Counted from the first letter of the stretch, positions 1 to 5,954 are shown. The stretch is 7,198 nt of DNA from an uncultured Collinsella sp. (GCA_900541675.1 UQKU01000047.1:1-7198); one strand, 5' to 3'. Notes: generated by a model from the sequence alone, not told the origin. Made by a program: numbers and translations.

Positions 1-19
1 TCGACGTTAATTGAAGGGT

Positions 20-50
20 ACCGCCTCGCGGTGACATCGTTTTTATGTCA
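20..50 (+). promoter_or_regulatory. Two short inverted repeats upstream of the B3/4 gene
   Basis: ACCGC (20-24) pairs with GCGGT (28-32) across a 3-nt loop. TGACAT (32-37) is mirrored by ATGTCA (45-50) across 7 nt that include TTTTT (40-44). The first hairpin with its nearby T-run could be the terminator of a gene to the left of the window. The second could be an operator or part of the same structure. A weak sigma70-like pair, TTGGTC (54-59) and TAGGCA (77-82) with a 17-nt spacer, lies downstream. Function is inferred only from symmetry and position. Confidence 0.25.
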
Positions 51-117
51 ACCTTGGTCTAACAGAGCCTTTTGTTTAGGCACCCGGGCTCGGGCGCATG
101 CTATGAAGGGAGAGCAC

Positions 118-837
118 ATGAAGAGTTTCGTTGCCGAGGATTCGTTTTGGGAGCTATTTCCGCAGGCGGCTGTCGGTGTTGTGGTCGTAAAGGGCATGAA
201 GCCCGCGGCTCAGATTCCTCAAGAGGACGTTGATGCGATTGCCGCGTTGCTCGACCGCGCCAATATCGATGCGGAGCGTCACCTGACGAGTGATACCATC
301 AGCGAGAATGCGCCGGTTAAGGCATGGCGCGAGGCATATCGCCTATTCAAGACCAAGAAGGGCGCGCGTTGCTCAATTGAGAACCTGCTCAAGCGCGTGC
401 TCAAAGGAAAGCCGGTGGGCCACATTACGCCCGCGTAGGACATCTACAACACGGTGTCGCTGTCCTACGCGCTGCCCGTAGGCGGCGAGGATTTGCACGC
501 GATTGAGGGAGACCTTTGCCTGAAGGTGACCGACGGTGGCGATTCATTTCTGCCGCTTGGCGAGGAGACAGATGACCCGACGCTGCCCGGCGAGCTCGCC
601 TACATCGATGATGCGGGCGCCGTATGCCGCTGCTGGAACTGGCGCGATGGCGTTCGAACGGCGTTGTCCGATGATTCGGCCGATGCTTTCCTGGCGATTG
701 AGTGCGTGGAGCCCGAGCGGATGGGGGATTGCCAGGCCGCGATCGATCGCTTAGCCGAGCTGCTCGAGCGCTATCTGGGAGCGACGGTTGTCGTTAAAAC
801 GCTTGTGACCCGCGACAATCCTTGCGTGGGGCTGTAG
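118..837 (+). pseudogene. B3/4 domain-containing protein, interrupted by in-frame TAG
   Basis: One continuous frame of 240 codons encodes a B3/4-domain protein, the fold of the editing domain of phenylalanyl-tRNA synthetase beta found as a stand-alone protein of about 230-240 aa. Codon 107 (436-438) is TAG. The first half has family features such as WREAYRLFKTKKGAR (residues 70-84) and a KRVLKGKPVGHITP stretch just before the stop. The second half resumes in the same frame with DIYNTVSLSYALPVGGEDL, EGDLCL, LPLGE and CRCWNWRDG, so together they make one full-length domain. Start 118 is preceded by AAGGGAG (106-112). No Shine-Dalgarno supports a restart after the stop; the only near start is GTG at 454. 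Stand-alone B3/4 proteins are thought to hydrolyse misacylated tRNA, but this member's substrate is unknown. It is probably a recent nonsense pseudogene; a base-call error is the main alternative. A hairpin terminator follows at 867-905. Confidence 0.82.
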
Positions 838-866
838 CGAAGTCTGCGGATCAAACTCGATGCCCC

Positions 867-905
867 AAACCACCACAAAGGTGCCTGTCCCCTTTGTGGT
901 GGTTT
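867..905 (+). repeat. 39-bp hairpin repeat, copy 1; probable intrinsic terminator
   Basis: AAACCACCACAAAGG (867-881) and its perfect reverse complement (891-905) form a 15-bp stem around the 9-nt loop TGCCTGTCC. A T-run (903-907) closes the 3' side, so on the plus strand it has the form of a rho-independent terminator, 29 nt after the B3/4 stop codon. Two more copies lie at 2445-2483 (inverted loop) and 2851-2889 (same orientation, one loop substitution). It is a dispersed intergenic element used as a terminator. Confidence 0.85.
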
Positions 906-922
906 TTATGTTGATGGGTTAA

Positions 923-937
923 CAAATGGGATATTTG
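923..937 (+). promoter_or_regulatory. Possible operator palindrome upstream of marR
   Basis: CAAAT (923-927) and ATTTG (933-937) form a 5-5-5 inverted repeat about 70 nt before the marR start. MarR proteins bind short palindromes near their own promoters, so autoregulation is possible. A longer-range pair, ACGGGT (941-946) and ACCCGT (972-977), is also present. No convincing -35/-10 pair could be assigned. This is a weak, symmetry-based suggestion. Confidence 0.2.
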
Positions 938-1009
938 GGTACGGGTGTTGCCTTGTGCGGCTAAGATGTTTACCCGTTAGCATCATGTAAGCGAAAGGCG
1001 GTCGTCACC

Positions 1010-1459
1010 ATGCAGCAGAACGACGAGACACGTTTTGAGGACTTTGTCGGACTGATCAGCGGCCTCTACAAGGAGATTCAGCGTATCAAGACGTCCGAAG
1101 GCGCAAGGCTGGGCCTCAAGGGCTCCGACGTTATGTGCCTGTACTATCTTGAGCGCAGCAAGGACGGCCTGACTGGCGCCGACCTCGCCCGCATGGCCGG
1201 CGTTACCCGTGCCGCCGTTTCGCGCACACTGGCACATCTGGAGGAGGGCGGCTACGTCGAGGTTGACGACTCGGGTGATGCGGCCGTCAAGTATCGTGCT
1301 CCGGTGCGCCTGACTGCCCTGGGCGGCGAGAGCATGAGCGAGGCCGATCGCATCATTCGCGAGGTGCTCGATACCACCGGCAAGGCCATGGGCGTGGAGC
1401 AGCGCGAGCAGATGTATGCATCGCTGCGCACGATCCTCAACACCCTGCGCGAGATCTAG
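1010..1459 (+). CDS. MarR family winged-helix transcriptional regulator
   Basis: A 149-aa protein, the usual size for MarR regulators, which act as dimers and bind palindromic operators in the cytoplasm. The N-terminal helices (about 8-30) would form the dimer interface. The winged helix-turn-helix spans about 52-100: LTGADLARMAGVTRAAVSRTL (54-74) includes the recognition helix, followed by HLEEGGYVEV (76-85) and the wing with DDSGDAAVKYRAPVRLT. The C-terminal helix (about 107-148) completes the dimer domain. Start ATG 1010 follows AAAGGCGG (994-1001) at 8 nt. The next gene, degV, starts 119 nt downstream on the same strand, so they may be cotranscribed, although no terminator or strong promoter is obvious between them. 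The ligand is unknown. Some MarR proteins such as FabT control fatty-acid genes, and the DegV neighbour makes lipid-linked control a reasonable but unproved idea. Confidence 0.9.
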   Translation: MQQNDETRFEDFVGLISGLYKEIQRIKTSEGARLGLKGSDVMCLYYLERSKDGLTGADLARMAGVTRAAVSRTLAHLEEGGYVEVDDSGDAAVKYRAPVRLTALGGESMSEADRIIREVLDTTGKAMGVEQREQMYASLRTILNTLREI

Positions 1460-1578
1460 AGCCGCGCTGGCGCTAGCTTTCAGCCAAGAACTGCATCGTC
1501 CCGTTTGAGCGCGTACGCCGTGCCGGGACATTGCTGTCAAAATTCCCTGCGCGAGACCTGCGCAAGAAAGGATTCGTT

Positions 1579-2433
1579 ATGTCCGTCCGCATTATTACCG
1601 ATTCCGCAAGCGATATGTCGCCGGCGGAGCACCCCGCTCTGCGTGTTCTGCCGCTGTCCGTCACCTTTGGCACCGATGTGTATATGGATGGCGTCGACAT
1701 CGATCACCAGCGCTTTTACGAGATGCTTGTGGAGCGCGATGAGCTGCCCAAGACCGGTCAGGTCAACCCGTACGCCTTTTCGCAGGCGATTGCCGAAGCG
1801 CGTGAGGCCGGCGATGAGGCCGTGATTATTACCGTGGGAGCCAAGCTCTCGGGCACCAACCAGAGTGCTCGTACGGCACTTGCCGAGGCGCCGGGCGGCG
1901 ACATGTTCGTCGTGGACAGCAATAACGTGACCTTGGGCGAGCGCGTGCTGGTCGAGTATGCGCTGCGCCTGGTGGACGAGGGCCAGGGCGCGGCTCAGGT
2001 TGCGGCGGCTGTCGAGGCCGTGCGCGACCGCGTGGTCGTCATCGGCCTGCTCGAGACGCTGGAGTACCTGGTGCGCGGCGGTCGCCTGTCTGCTGCGGCC
2101 GGTGCCGTGGGTACGCTGCTCAACGTAAAGCCCGTGGTGGCTGCCGAGGACGGTCTGATCGTGCAGCTGGGCAAGGCGCGCGGTTCCAAGAACGGACGTA
2201 ACCTGCTCAACCAGAAGGTCGAAAAGGCGGGCGGCATCGACTTTTCCATGCCGCTGGCGCTCGGCTATACGGGCCTTTCGGATGCGGTGCTCAAGAAGTA
2301 TATCGAGGACAGCGCGGCACTGTGGGCTGGCCACACCGAGGGCGAACTGCCCGTTCACACCATCGGCGCCACCATCGGCACCCATGTAGGCCCCGGCGCC
2401 GTAGCCGTAGCCTTCTTCCAGCCCGTTAACTAG
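1579..2433 (+). CDS. DegV family (FakB-like) fatty acid-binding protein
   Basis: A 284-aa protein of normal length for DegV/FakB, cytoplasmic carriers that hold a fatty acid while FakA phosphorylates its carboxyl group. It shows the family landmarks in order: IITDSASD (5-12), a KTGQ segment (58-61) matching the usual KTSQ, AKLSGTNQSA (88-97), LEYLVRGGRLS (161-171), LNVKPVV (181-187) and IGTHVGPGAVAVAFF (266-280). By analogy with FakB structures, Thr59, Ser91 and His269 would contact the carboxylate. The usual Ser after the KT pair is Gly60 here. Start ATG 1579 has AAGAAAGGA (1564-1572) at 6 nt and matches the family N-terminus; upstream in-frame starts would add an unrelated tail. It follows marR and ends 11 nt before hairpin repeat copy 2. 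No FakA-like kinase is present in the window. Confidence 0.93.
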   Translation: MSVRIITDSASDMSPAEHPALRVLPLSVTFGTDVYMDGVDIDHQRFYEMLVERDELPKTGQVNPYAFSQAIAEAREAGDEAVIITVGAKLSGTNQSARTALAEAPGGDMFVVDSNNVTLGERVLVEYALRLVDEGQGAAQVAAAVEAVRDRVVVIGLLETLEYLVRGGRLSAAAGAVGTLLNVKPVVAAEDGLIVQLGKARGSKNGRNLLNQKVEKAGGIDFSMPLALGYTGLSDAVLKKYIEDSAALWAGHTEGELPVHTIGATIGTHVGPGAVAVAFFQPVN

Positions 2434-2444
2434 CCCACCTGCCA

Positions 2445-2483
2445 AAACCACCACAAAGGGGACAGGCACCTTTGTGGTGGTTT
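2445..2483 (-). repeat. 39-bp hairpin repeat, copy 2 (inverted loop); bidirectional terminator-like
   Basis: The arms AAACCACCACAAAGG (2445-2459) and reverse complement (2469-2483) are identical to copy 1, but the loop reads GGACAGGCA, the exact reverse complement of copy 1's loop, so this copy is in the opposite orientation. It lies 11 nt after the degV stop and 29 nt before the MGMT-family start. An A-run on its left and T-run on its right would let it terminate in either direction. In-frame GTG codons in its right arm (from 2474) offer false upstream starts for the next gene. Confidence 0.85.
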
Positions 2484-2512
2484 ATGCTATTCCGGGTGGA
2501 AGGGAGCGAGCA

Positions 2513-2833
2513 ATGGCGTCTGAGGGCTTTTTTGAGCGGGTGTACGAGGTGGTCGAGCAGATTCCCGAGGGGATGGTCGCCACGTATGGTCAGGTGGCGC
2601 TGCTTGCTGGACGTCCACGAAGTGCGCGGTACGTGGGGTATGCCCTGCATGGCAATCCGCGCCCCGGCGAGATTCCCTGTCACCGCGTGGTGTTTGCCGA
2701 TGGCCGCATATGCGATGGTTTTGCTTTTGGCGGTCCCGATGCTCAACGTGAGCTTTTGCTAGGGGAGGGTGTGGCGTTTAAGGACGACATGCACGTCGAC
2801 TTGGCCGCCTGTCGCTGGCCTGCAGGGCTCTAG
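2513..2833 (+). CDS. MGMT family protein (alkyltransferase DNA-binding domain)
   Basis: A 106-aa protein equal to the C-terminal DNA-binding and active-site domain of O6-alkylguanine-DNA alkyltransferase, without the N-terminal domain of full-length Ogt/MGMT. Visible features: VATYGQVA helix-turn-helix start (22-29), SARYVGYAL (37-45) with the likely arginine finger Arg39, IPCHRVV (54-60) with acceptor Cys56, and GFAFGGPDAQRELLLGEGV (69-87). Alkyltransferase-like (ATL) proteins usually replace the acceptor Cys; here it is kept, so alkyl transfer remains chemically possible. Short MGMT-domain proteins of about 100 aa are common and mostly untested. Start ATG 2513 is chosen because AAGGGAG (2500-2506) sits 6 nt upstream; the longer frame from GTG 2474 begins inside the hairpin repeat. 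Hairpin repeats flank the gene in opposite orientations. Confidence 0.9.
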   Translation: MASEGFFERVYEVVEQIPEGMVATYGQVALLAGRPRSARYVGYALHGNPRPGEIPCHRVVFADGRICDGFAFGGPDAQRELLLGEGVAFKDDMHVDLAACRWPAGL

Positions 2834-2850
2834 CGGCTCTGCCGTGGCTT

Positions 2851-2889
2851 AAACCACCACAAAGGTGCCTATCCCCTTTGTGGTGGTTT
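2851..2889 (+). repeat. 39-bp hairpin repeat, copy 3; probable intrinsic terminator
   Basis: The 15-bp arms (2851-2865 and 2875-2889) match copies 1 and 2 exactly. The loop TGCCTATCC differs from copy 1 by one G-to-A change. It begins 17 nt after the MGMT-family stop codon and ends in TTTT (2887-2890), consistent with termination of that gene. Confidence 0.85.
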
Positions 2890-3070
2890 TGGCAGGTTTA
2901 CCGAGGTTAACTTATGGAGAAGGTATGGCGGCGCGGTTTGTCGCAGCAAAGTAAACCACGGTGAACTATATTGTTTTCAGCAACGGAGCAGGCAATAGGC
3001 GATGAAAAAGCCTGCCCTGTTGAGTTTGATTCGCATTCCTCCCCTCTGTGCGATTCAACGGTGTACTTCG
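2890..3070. other. Gene-free stretch with two imperfect hairpins
   Basis: No convincing gene lies here. Two imperfect stem-loops are visible. CAACGGAGCAGGC (2981-2993) pairs with 3010-3022 over 13 positions with one G-U and one A-C, around a 16-nt loop. TTGATTCGCA (3026-3035) pairs with TGCGATTCAA (3049-3058) with one T-T mismatch, around a pyrimidine-rich 13-nt loop. Neither is followed by a T-run. They sit between convergent genes, so read-through control or mRNA 3'-end structure is possible. Confidence 0.4.
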
Positions 3071-3112
3071 GGAACAGGCCCGCTGGCAACTATCTGCCAG
3101 CGGGCCTGTTCC
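3071..3112 (-). terminator. Strong hairpin between convergent mgmt-family gene and trpS
   Basis: An 18-bp perfect, GC-rich inverted repeat (3071-3088 and 3095-3112) with a 6-nt loop. It lies 52 nt past the trpS stop on the minus strand. The stem is long enough to stop polymerase, but neither side has a clear T-run (the plus side reads TGTTTCGG), so it may act as a mRNA 3'-end stabiliser or a bidirectional barrier rather than a classical intrinsic terminator. Confidence 0.55.
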
Positions 3113-3117
3113 TGTTT

Positions 3118-3139
3118 CGGTGAGGATTCAGCCTCACCG
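3118..3139 (-). terminator. Short hairpin just downstream of trpS
   Basis: CGGTGAGG (3118-3125) and CCTCACCG (3132-3139) form an 8-bp perfect stem with a 6-nt loop, 25 nt after the trpS stop and 5 bp from the larger hairpin. On the minus strand it is followed by AAACAGG, with no T-run. It probably acts with the larger hairpin at the trpS 3' end. Confidence 0.4.
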
Positions 3140-3164
3140 TCTATGTTGTGCGAAGGCGCTTTGC

Positions 3165-4214
3165 CTAGTACACCATGCCCATGGCGTCCTGAACCTCGGC
3201 CAGGGTCTGCTCGGCAATCTCGTTGGCGCGACGGTTGCCCTCGTGCAGCACGTCCTTCACATAGTCCAGATCGTTCTCATAGCGCTGACGACGCTCGCGG
3301 ATCGGCGCGAAGTACTCGTTGACGGCCTCGGTCACGTACTTCTTGAGCTGGCCGGAGCCGCCCATGCCAATCTCCTCGGCAATCTCGACCTCGGAACGGC
3401 CGGTGCAGATGGCGGCGGTTGAAAGCAGGCCGGACACGCCGGGGCGATTCTCGGGATCGAACGTGATCATGCGCTCGGAGTCGGTCTGGCTCTTCTTGAT
3501 GCGCTTGGCCGTCTCCTCGGCGGTCATCGAGATGTTAATGGCGTTGCCGTAGCTCTTGCTCATCTTGCGCCCGTCCAGGCCGGGCAGCAGCGGGGTCTCG
3601 GACAGCAGCGCGTCGACCTCGGGGAACACCTTGCCGTAACGGTTGTTAAAGCGGCGGGCGATGGTGCGGGTGAGCTCGATGTGCGGCAGCTGGTCGCGAC
3701 CGACGGGCACCACATTGCCCTTGCAGAACAGGATGTCGCAGGCCTGGTGCACCGGGTAGGTGAGCAGAAGGCCGGTGAGCTCGTGGCCCGAGGCCTCCAT
3801 CTCGGCCTTGACCGTGGGGTTGCGCGCCAGCTCGGCCTCGGAGACCAGCGACAGGAACGGCAGCATGAGCTGGTTTGCGGCGGGTACGGCGGAGTGCGCG
3901 TAGATCATGGTCTTGTCGGGGTCGATGCCGCAGGCAAGGTAGTCCATGACCATGTTGTACACGTTGTCCTGGATGTGCTCGGTCGTATCGCGGTCAGTGA
4001 TGACTTGGTAGTCGGCGATGAGCACGTTGGTCTTGGCGCCCATGTTCTGCAGCTCAACACGGCCCTTGAGGGTGCCGAAGTAGTGACCCAGGTGCAGACG
4101 GCCGGTGGGGCGGTCGCCGGTGAGCATGGTGAACTTCTCGGGCGTTTTGGCCAGGCCCTCGCGAATGGCGTTGCTCTTTTGCAGCGCGACTTCGTAGCTG
4201 TTCTCGTTTGGCAT
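3165..4214 (-). CDS. trpS: Tryptophan--tRNA ligase (TrpRS)
   Basis: A 349-aa class I aminoacyl-tRNA synthetase that charges tRNA-Trp with tryptophan using ATP in the cytoplasm; length is normal for bacterial TrpRS. The Rossmann fold carries TGDRPTGRLHLGH (32-44) with the HIGH-type signature HLGH at 41-44, RNPTVKAE (131-138), VPVGRDQ (169-175) where Bacillus-type enzymes have GEDQ, and GRKMSKS with KMSKS at 217-221. The C-terminal helical part contains FAPIRERRQRYE and the family ending NEIAEQTLAEVQDAMGM. These sequences resemble the TrpRS branch seen in streptococci. Start ATG 4214 is preceded by TAGGAG (4220-4225) at 5 nt; the longer frame to 4355 adds a non-homologous tail. The 156-bp leader shows no T-box signature and no confident promoter, so cotranscription with the upstream transferase is possible. 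Confidence 0.97.
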   Translation of the reverse strand: MPNENSYEVALQKSNAIREGLAKTPEKFTMLTGDRPTGRLHLGHYFGTLKGRVELQNMGAKTNVLIADYQVITDRDTTEHIQDNVYNMVMDYLACGIDPDKTMIYAHSAVPAANQLMLPFLSLVSEAELARNPTVKAEMEASGHELTGLLLTYPVHQACDILFCKGNVVPVGRDQLPHIELTRTIARRFNNRYGKVFPEVDALLSETPLLPGLDGRKMSKSYGNAINISMTAEETAKRIKKSQTDSERMITFDPENRPGVSGLLSTAAICTGRSEVEIAEEIGMGGSGQLKKYVTEAVNEYFAPIRERRQRYENDLDYVKDVLHEGNRRANEIAEQTLAEVQDAMGMVY

Positions 4215-4370
4215 GATTGCTCCTAACGTATGTTCATGGGTCAAGATGATAACGCGTTTATTGGAGGGTCGGGGCGTAAGTAAGCGAGGGGCGGGGGAGA
4301 GGTGGCTTGCACGATGGGCACGGGGCTGCGCATGGTCAGCGGCGCCCGGGCACATCCTCGGCAGCTTACC

Positions 4371-5570
4371 CTAGAGCTTGTGGTGGCGCTCTTCCTTACA
4401 TTCCTCGGCTGCCTGCTCCTCCTGCTTAAAGGCGGGGTCGTCGGGGGTTACCAGCTCGTCCTCGTGCGTGCGCTTGTTGTAATGGTGGCGCAGCACGGGC
4501 TCAAACAGGTGCAGGTGCTTGGCGAAGGCCGCCGAGCCAATGGCGAGCACGGTAAAGATGAGCACGCGCGTGGGCACTTCGACCTGATTGATGGCGGCGG
4601 CGCCGGCCGAAAGCATAATGCACCACGCATAGATGAGCAGTACGGCCTGCTTTTGGTTGTAGCCCTCTTGAATGAGGCGGTGGTGGATGTGGCCCTTGTC
4701 GGCCTGCCCAATGCTAATGTGGGCGCGCTTGCGGCGCACAATGGCGCTAAACGTATCGATGATAGGCACGCCCGCCACGATGAGCGGGATGATGAGCGAG
4801 GTGAGCGCGGCGGTGCGGCTCACGTTGAGCAGCGAGATGGAACCCAGCGCAAAGCCCAGCAGCAGCGAACCCGAGTCGCCCAAGAAGATACTCGCGGGGT
4901 TGAAGTTGTAGCGCAAAAAGGCCAAGCAGGCACCAAACAACGCGATGGAGAGCGCGGCGGCATCGATGCGGCCCGAGAGAACGGCCATCGAGAACATCGT
5001 GAACGATGCGATGCCACAGATGCCCGTCGCCAGGCCGTCAAGGCCGTCAATGAGGTTGATGATGTTGGTGAACGCCACCAGGTAGACCACGGTGATGGGA
5101 TAGGCGAGCCAGCCGAGCATAATCTCGCCGGGGGCAAGCGGGTTGACGATGACGCCGATTTTTAGGCCGCCCACGCAGGCGATGAGCGCGGCGAGGACCT
5201 GGCCGGCCAGCTTTTGCTTGGGCTTGAGCTGGAAGATGTCGTCGATCGCGCCGGTCGCAAAGATGACGGTAAAAGAAAGCGCAAGTATGGGGTAGCTGAT
5301 GTGCAGACGGGGGTGGGGCACCAATACGGGTGGCCAGCCCAGGTACCAGGTGCCTAGGATTTGCACAATGCAGGCGACGACGAGGCCCAAAAAGACCGCC
5401 GTGCCGCCCATGCGCGGGATGGGCTTAGTGTTGATGCGGCGCTTGGAAGGATAGTCGACGGCGTCGAGCTTGATTGCCAGGCGCTTGACCAGGGGCACCG
5501 CAAGGAAGGTCGCGATAAAAGCCGCGGCCGCCACGCAAAGGTACGGTATGAAGCTCGTGGAGGAAGCCAT
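4371..5570 (-). CDS. WecA/TagO/MraY-family undecaprenyl-phosphate sugar-1-phosphate transferase
   Basis: A 399-aa integral membrane enzyme that transfers a sugar-1-phosphate (probably GlcNAc-1-P) from a UDP-sugar to the lipid carrier undecaprenyl or decaprenyl phosphate, the first membrane step for cell-wall glycopolymers or polysaccharide. About 11 hydrophobic segments are visible. Family motifs in order: NTKPIPRMGG (47-56), AIDD (108-111, Mg-binding Asp pair), NLIDGLDGLATG (172-183), NPASIFLGDSGS (224-235) and the cytoplasmic KGHIHHRL (292-299), which fits WecA/TagO rather than MraY. A charged, His/Glu-rich cytoplasmic tail (about 351-399) extends past the core. I chose ATG 5570 because it gives the normal short N-terminus before the first membrane helix; an in-frame GTG at 5618 would add 16 residues. 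Neither has a clear Shine-Dalgarno. A weak promoter candidate is TTAGTC (5651-5656) and TATACC (5628-5633) on the minus strand. trpS follows 156 bp downstream. Confidence 0.92.
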   Translation of the reverse strand: MASSTSFIPYLCVAAAAFIATFLAVPLVKRLAIKLDAVDYPSKRRINTKPIPRMGGTAVFLGLVVACIVQILGTWYLGWPPVLVPHPRLHISYPILALSFTVIFATGAIDDIFQLKPKQKLAGQVLAALIACVGGLKIGVIVNPLAPGEIMLGWLAYPITVVYLVAFTNIINLIDGLDGLATGICGIASFTMFSMAVLSGRIDAAALSIALFGACLAFLRYNFNPASIFLGDSGSLLLGFALGSISLLNVSRTAALTSLIIPLIVAGVPIIDTFSAIVRRKRAHISIGQADKGHIHHRLIQEGYNQKQAVLLIYAWCIMLSAGAAAINQVEVPTRVLIFTVLAIGSAAFAKHLHLFEPVLRHHYNKRTHEDELVTPDDPAFKQEEQAAEECKEERHHKL

Positions 5571-5777
5571 GAATCGATAAACCGCCAAGCGTCGAAGGAA
5601 AAGGTCAAAGGATGCCACGCCACAAAGGGTATAGCTGACCCATGATACTCGACTAAGGAGGGTGTGAGGAATTGCACGGGGCGATAATCACGTGCTTACC
5701 AGATATTCGAGTGATGGTGGGGTTCTGCCTGGTGCCTTTTGGGGATCTGGGCGAGATTTGCAATGGCGAGTTTCGGC
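5571..5777. other. Spacer between candidate ncRNA and the transferase gene
   Basis: About 200 bp with no convincing gene on either strand. It presumably contains the promoter of the transferase on the minus strand; only weak candidates are visible. GCACG (5674-5678) and CGTGC (5691-5695) form a small stem. Nothing else stands out. Confidence 0.4.
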
Positions 5778-5948
5778 AAAAGAAAACCACCCCCCACGTT
5801 ACGAAAATGAACCCACCTAAAACAGGTGGGTGCCCTCATCGACTGTTCCAGCGTCCTTAACAACGAAGGATACCTGTACTAGGTACGACTGTGTGGGCTC
5901 CCTAAATAAACGCGACGGTTCACCCAGTTGCTCCGCGGGGGGCGGAAT
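5778..5948 (-). ncRNA. Candidate structured RNA, 6S RNA-like
   Basis: On the minus strand about 171 nt fold as one unit. The 5' end CCGCCCCCCGCG (5945 to 5934) pairs with the 3' end CGTGGGGGGTGG (5798 to 5787) over 12 positions with two G-U pairs and no mismatch. On the plus strand those two positions would be A-C mismatches, so the minus strand is the likely RNA. Inside lie a hairpin on the 3' side, ACCCACCT/AGGTGGGT (5811-5831), then TCCTT/AAGGA (5855-5871) and TACCT/AGGTA (5871-5885), and GCCC/GGGC pairing toward a terminal arm. TTTTCTTTT (5786 to 5778) follows the closing helix, like a terminator tail. A -10-like TATGAT (5960 to 5955) lies about 7 nt before the helix; the -35 is poor. Size, closing helix, large bubble and 3'-side hairpin match 6S RNA, which binds housekeeping RNA polymerase. 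Identification is by architecture, not by a covariance search. Confidence 0.5.
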
Positions 5949-5954
5949 ACCTAC

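Noticed and set aside
10..45. Possible T-box leader remnant (AGGGTACCGC)
   Set aside because: The conserved T-box core is not matched, and the downstream B3/4 gene is not a usual T-box target; a short hairpin explains it.
436..438. TAG as a recoded (pyrrolysine or read-through) codon
   Set aside because: TAG is the stop of six of the seven genes here and no recoding element is apparent, so a nonsense mutation or sequence error is simpler.
983..1540. 185-codon open frame antisense to marR
   Set aside because: Shadow of the MarR gene; no ribosome site and no family resemblance.
1537..2469. 310-codon open frame antisense to degV
   Set aside because: It is fully antisense to a well-supported DegV gene, has no recognisable family and has the composition expected of a GC-rich shadow frame.
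2977..3036. Minus-strand 19-aa peptide frame after GAGGGGAGGA
   Set aside because: The purine-rich stretch abuts the ATG too closely for normal initiation and lies in a hairpin loop; coding is not supported.
3681..4226. 181-codon plus-strand frame over trpS
   Set aside because: Antisense to trpS, whose catalytic motifs are all present on the other strand.
4302..5165. 287-codon plus-strand frame over the transferase gene
   Set aside because: Low-complexity Gly/Arg/Val/Asp-rich translation opposite a motif-complete membrane enzyme; a shadow.
5787..5798. 6C RNA, because of a run of six C on the plus strand
   Set aside because: 6C RNA needs C-runs in two hairpin loops on the same strand; here the second run is on the opposite strand and the two pair with each other.
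5672..5860. 62-codon plus-strand frame in the intergenic region
   Set aside because: Runs into the candidate structured RNA, has no good ribosome site and resembles no known family.
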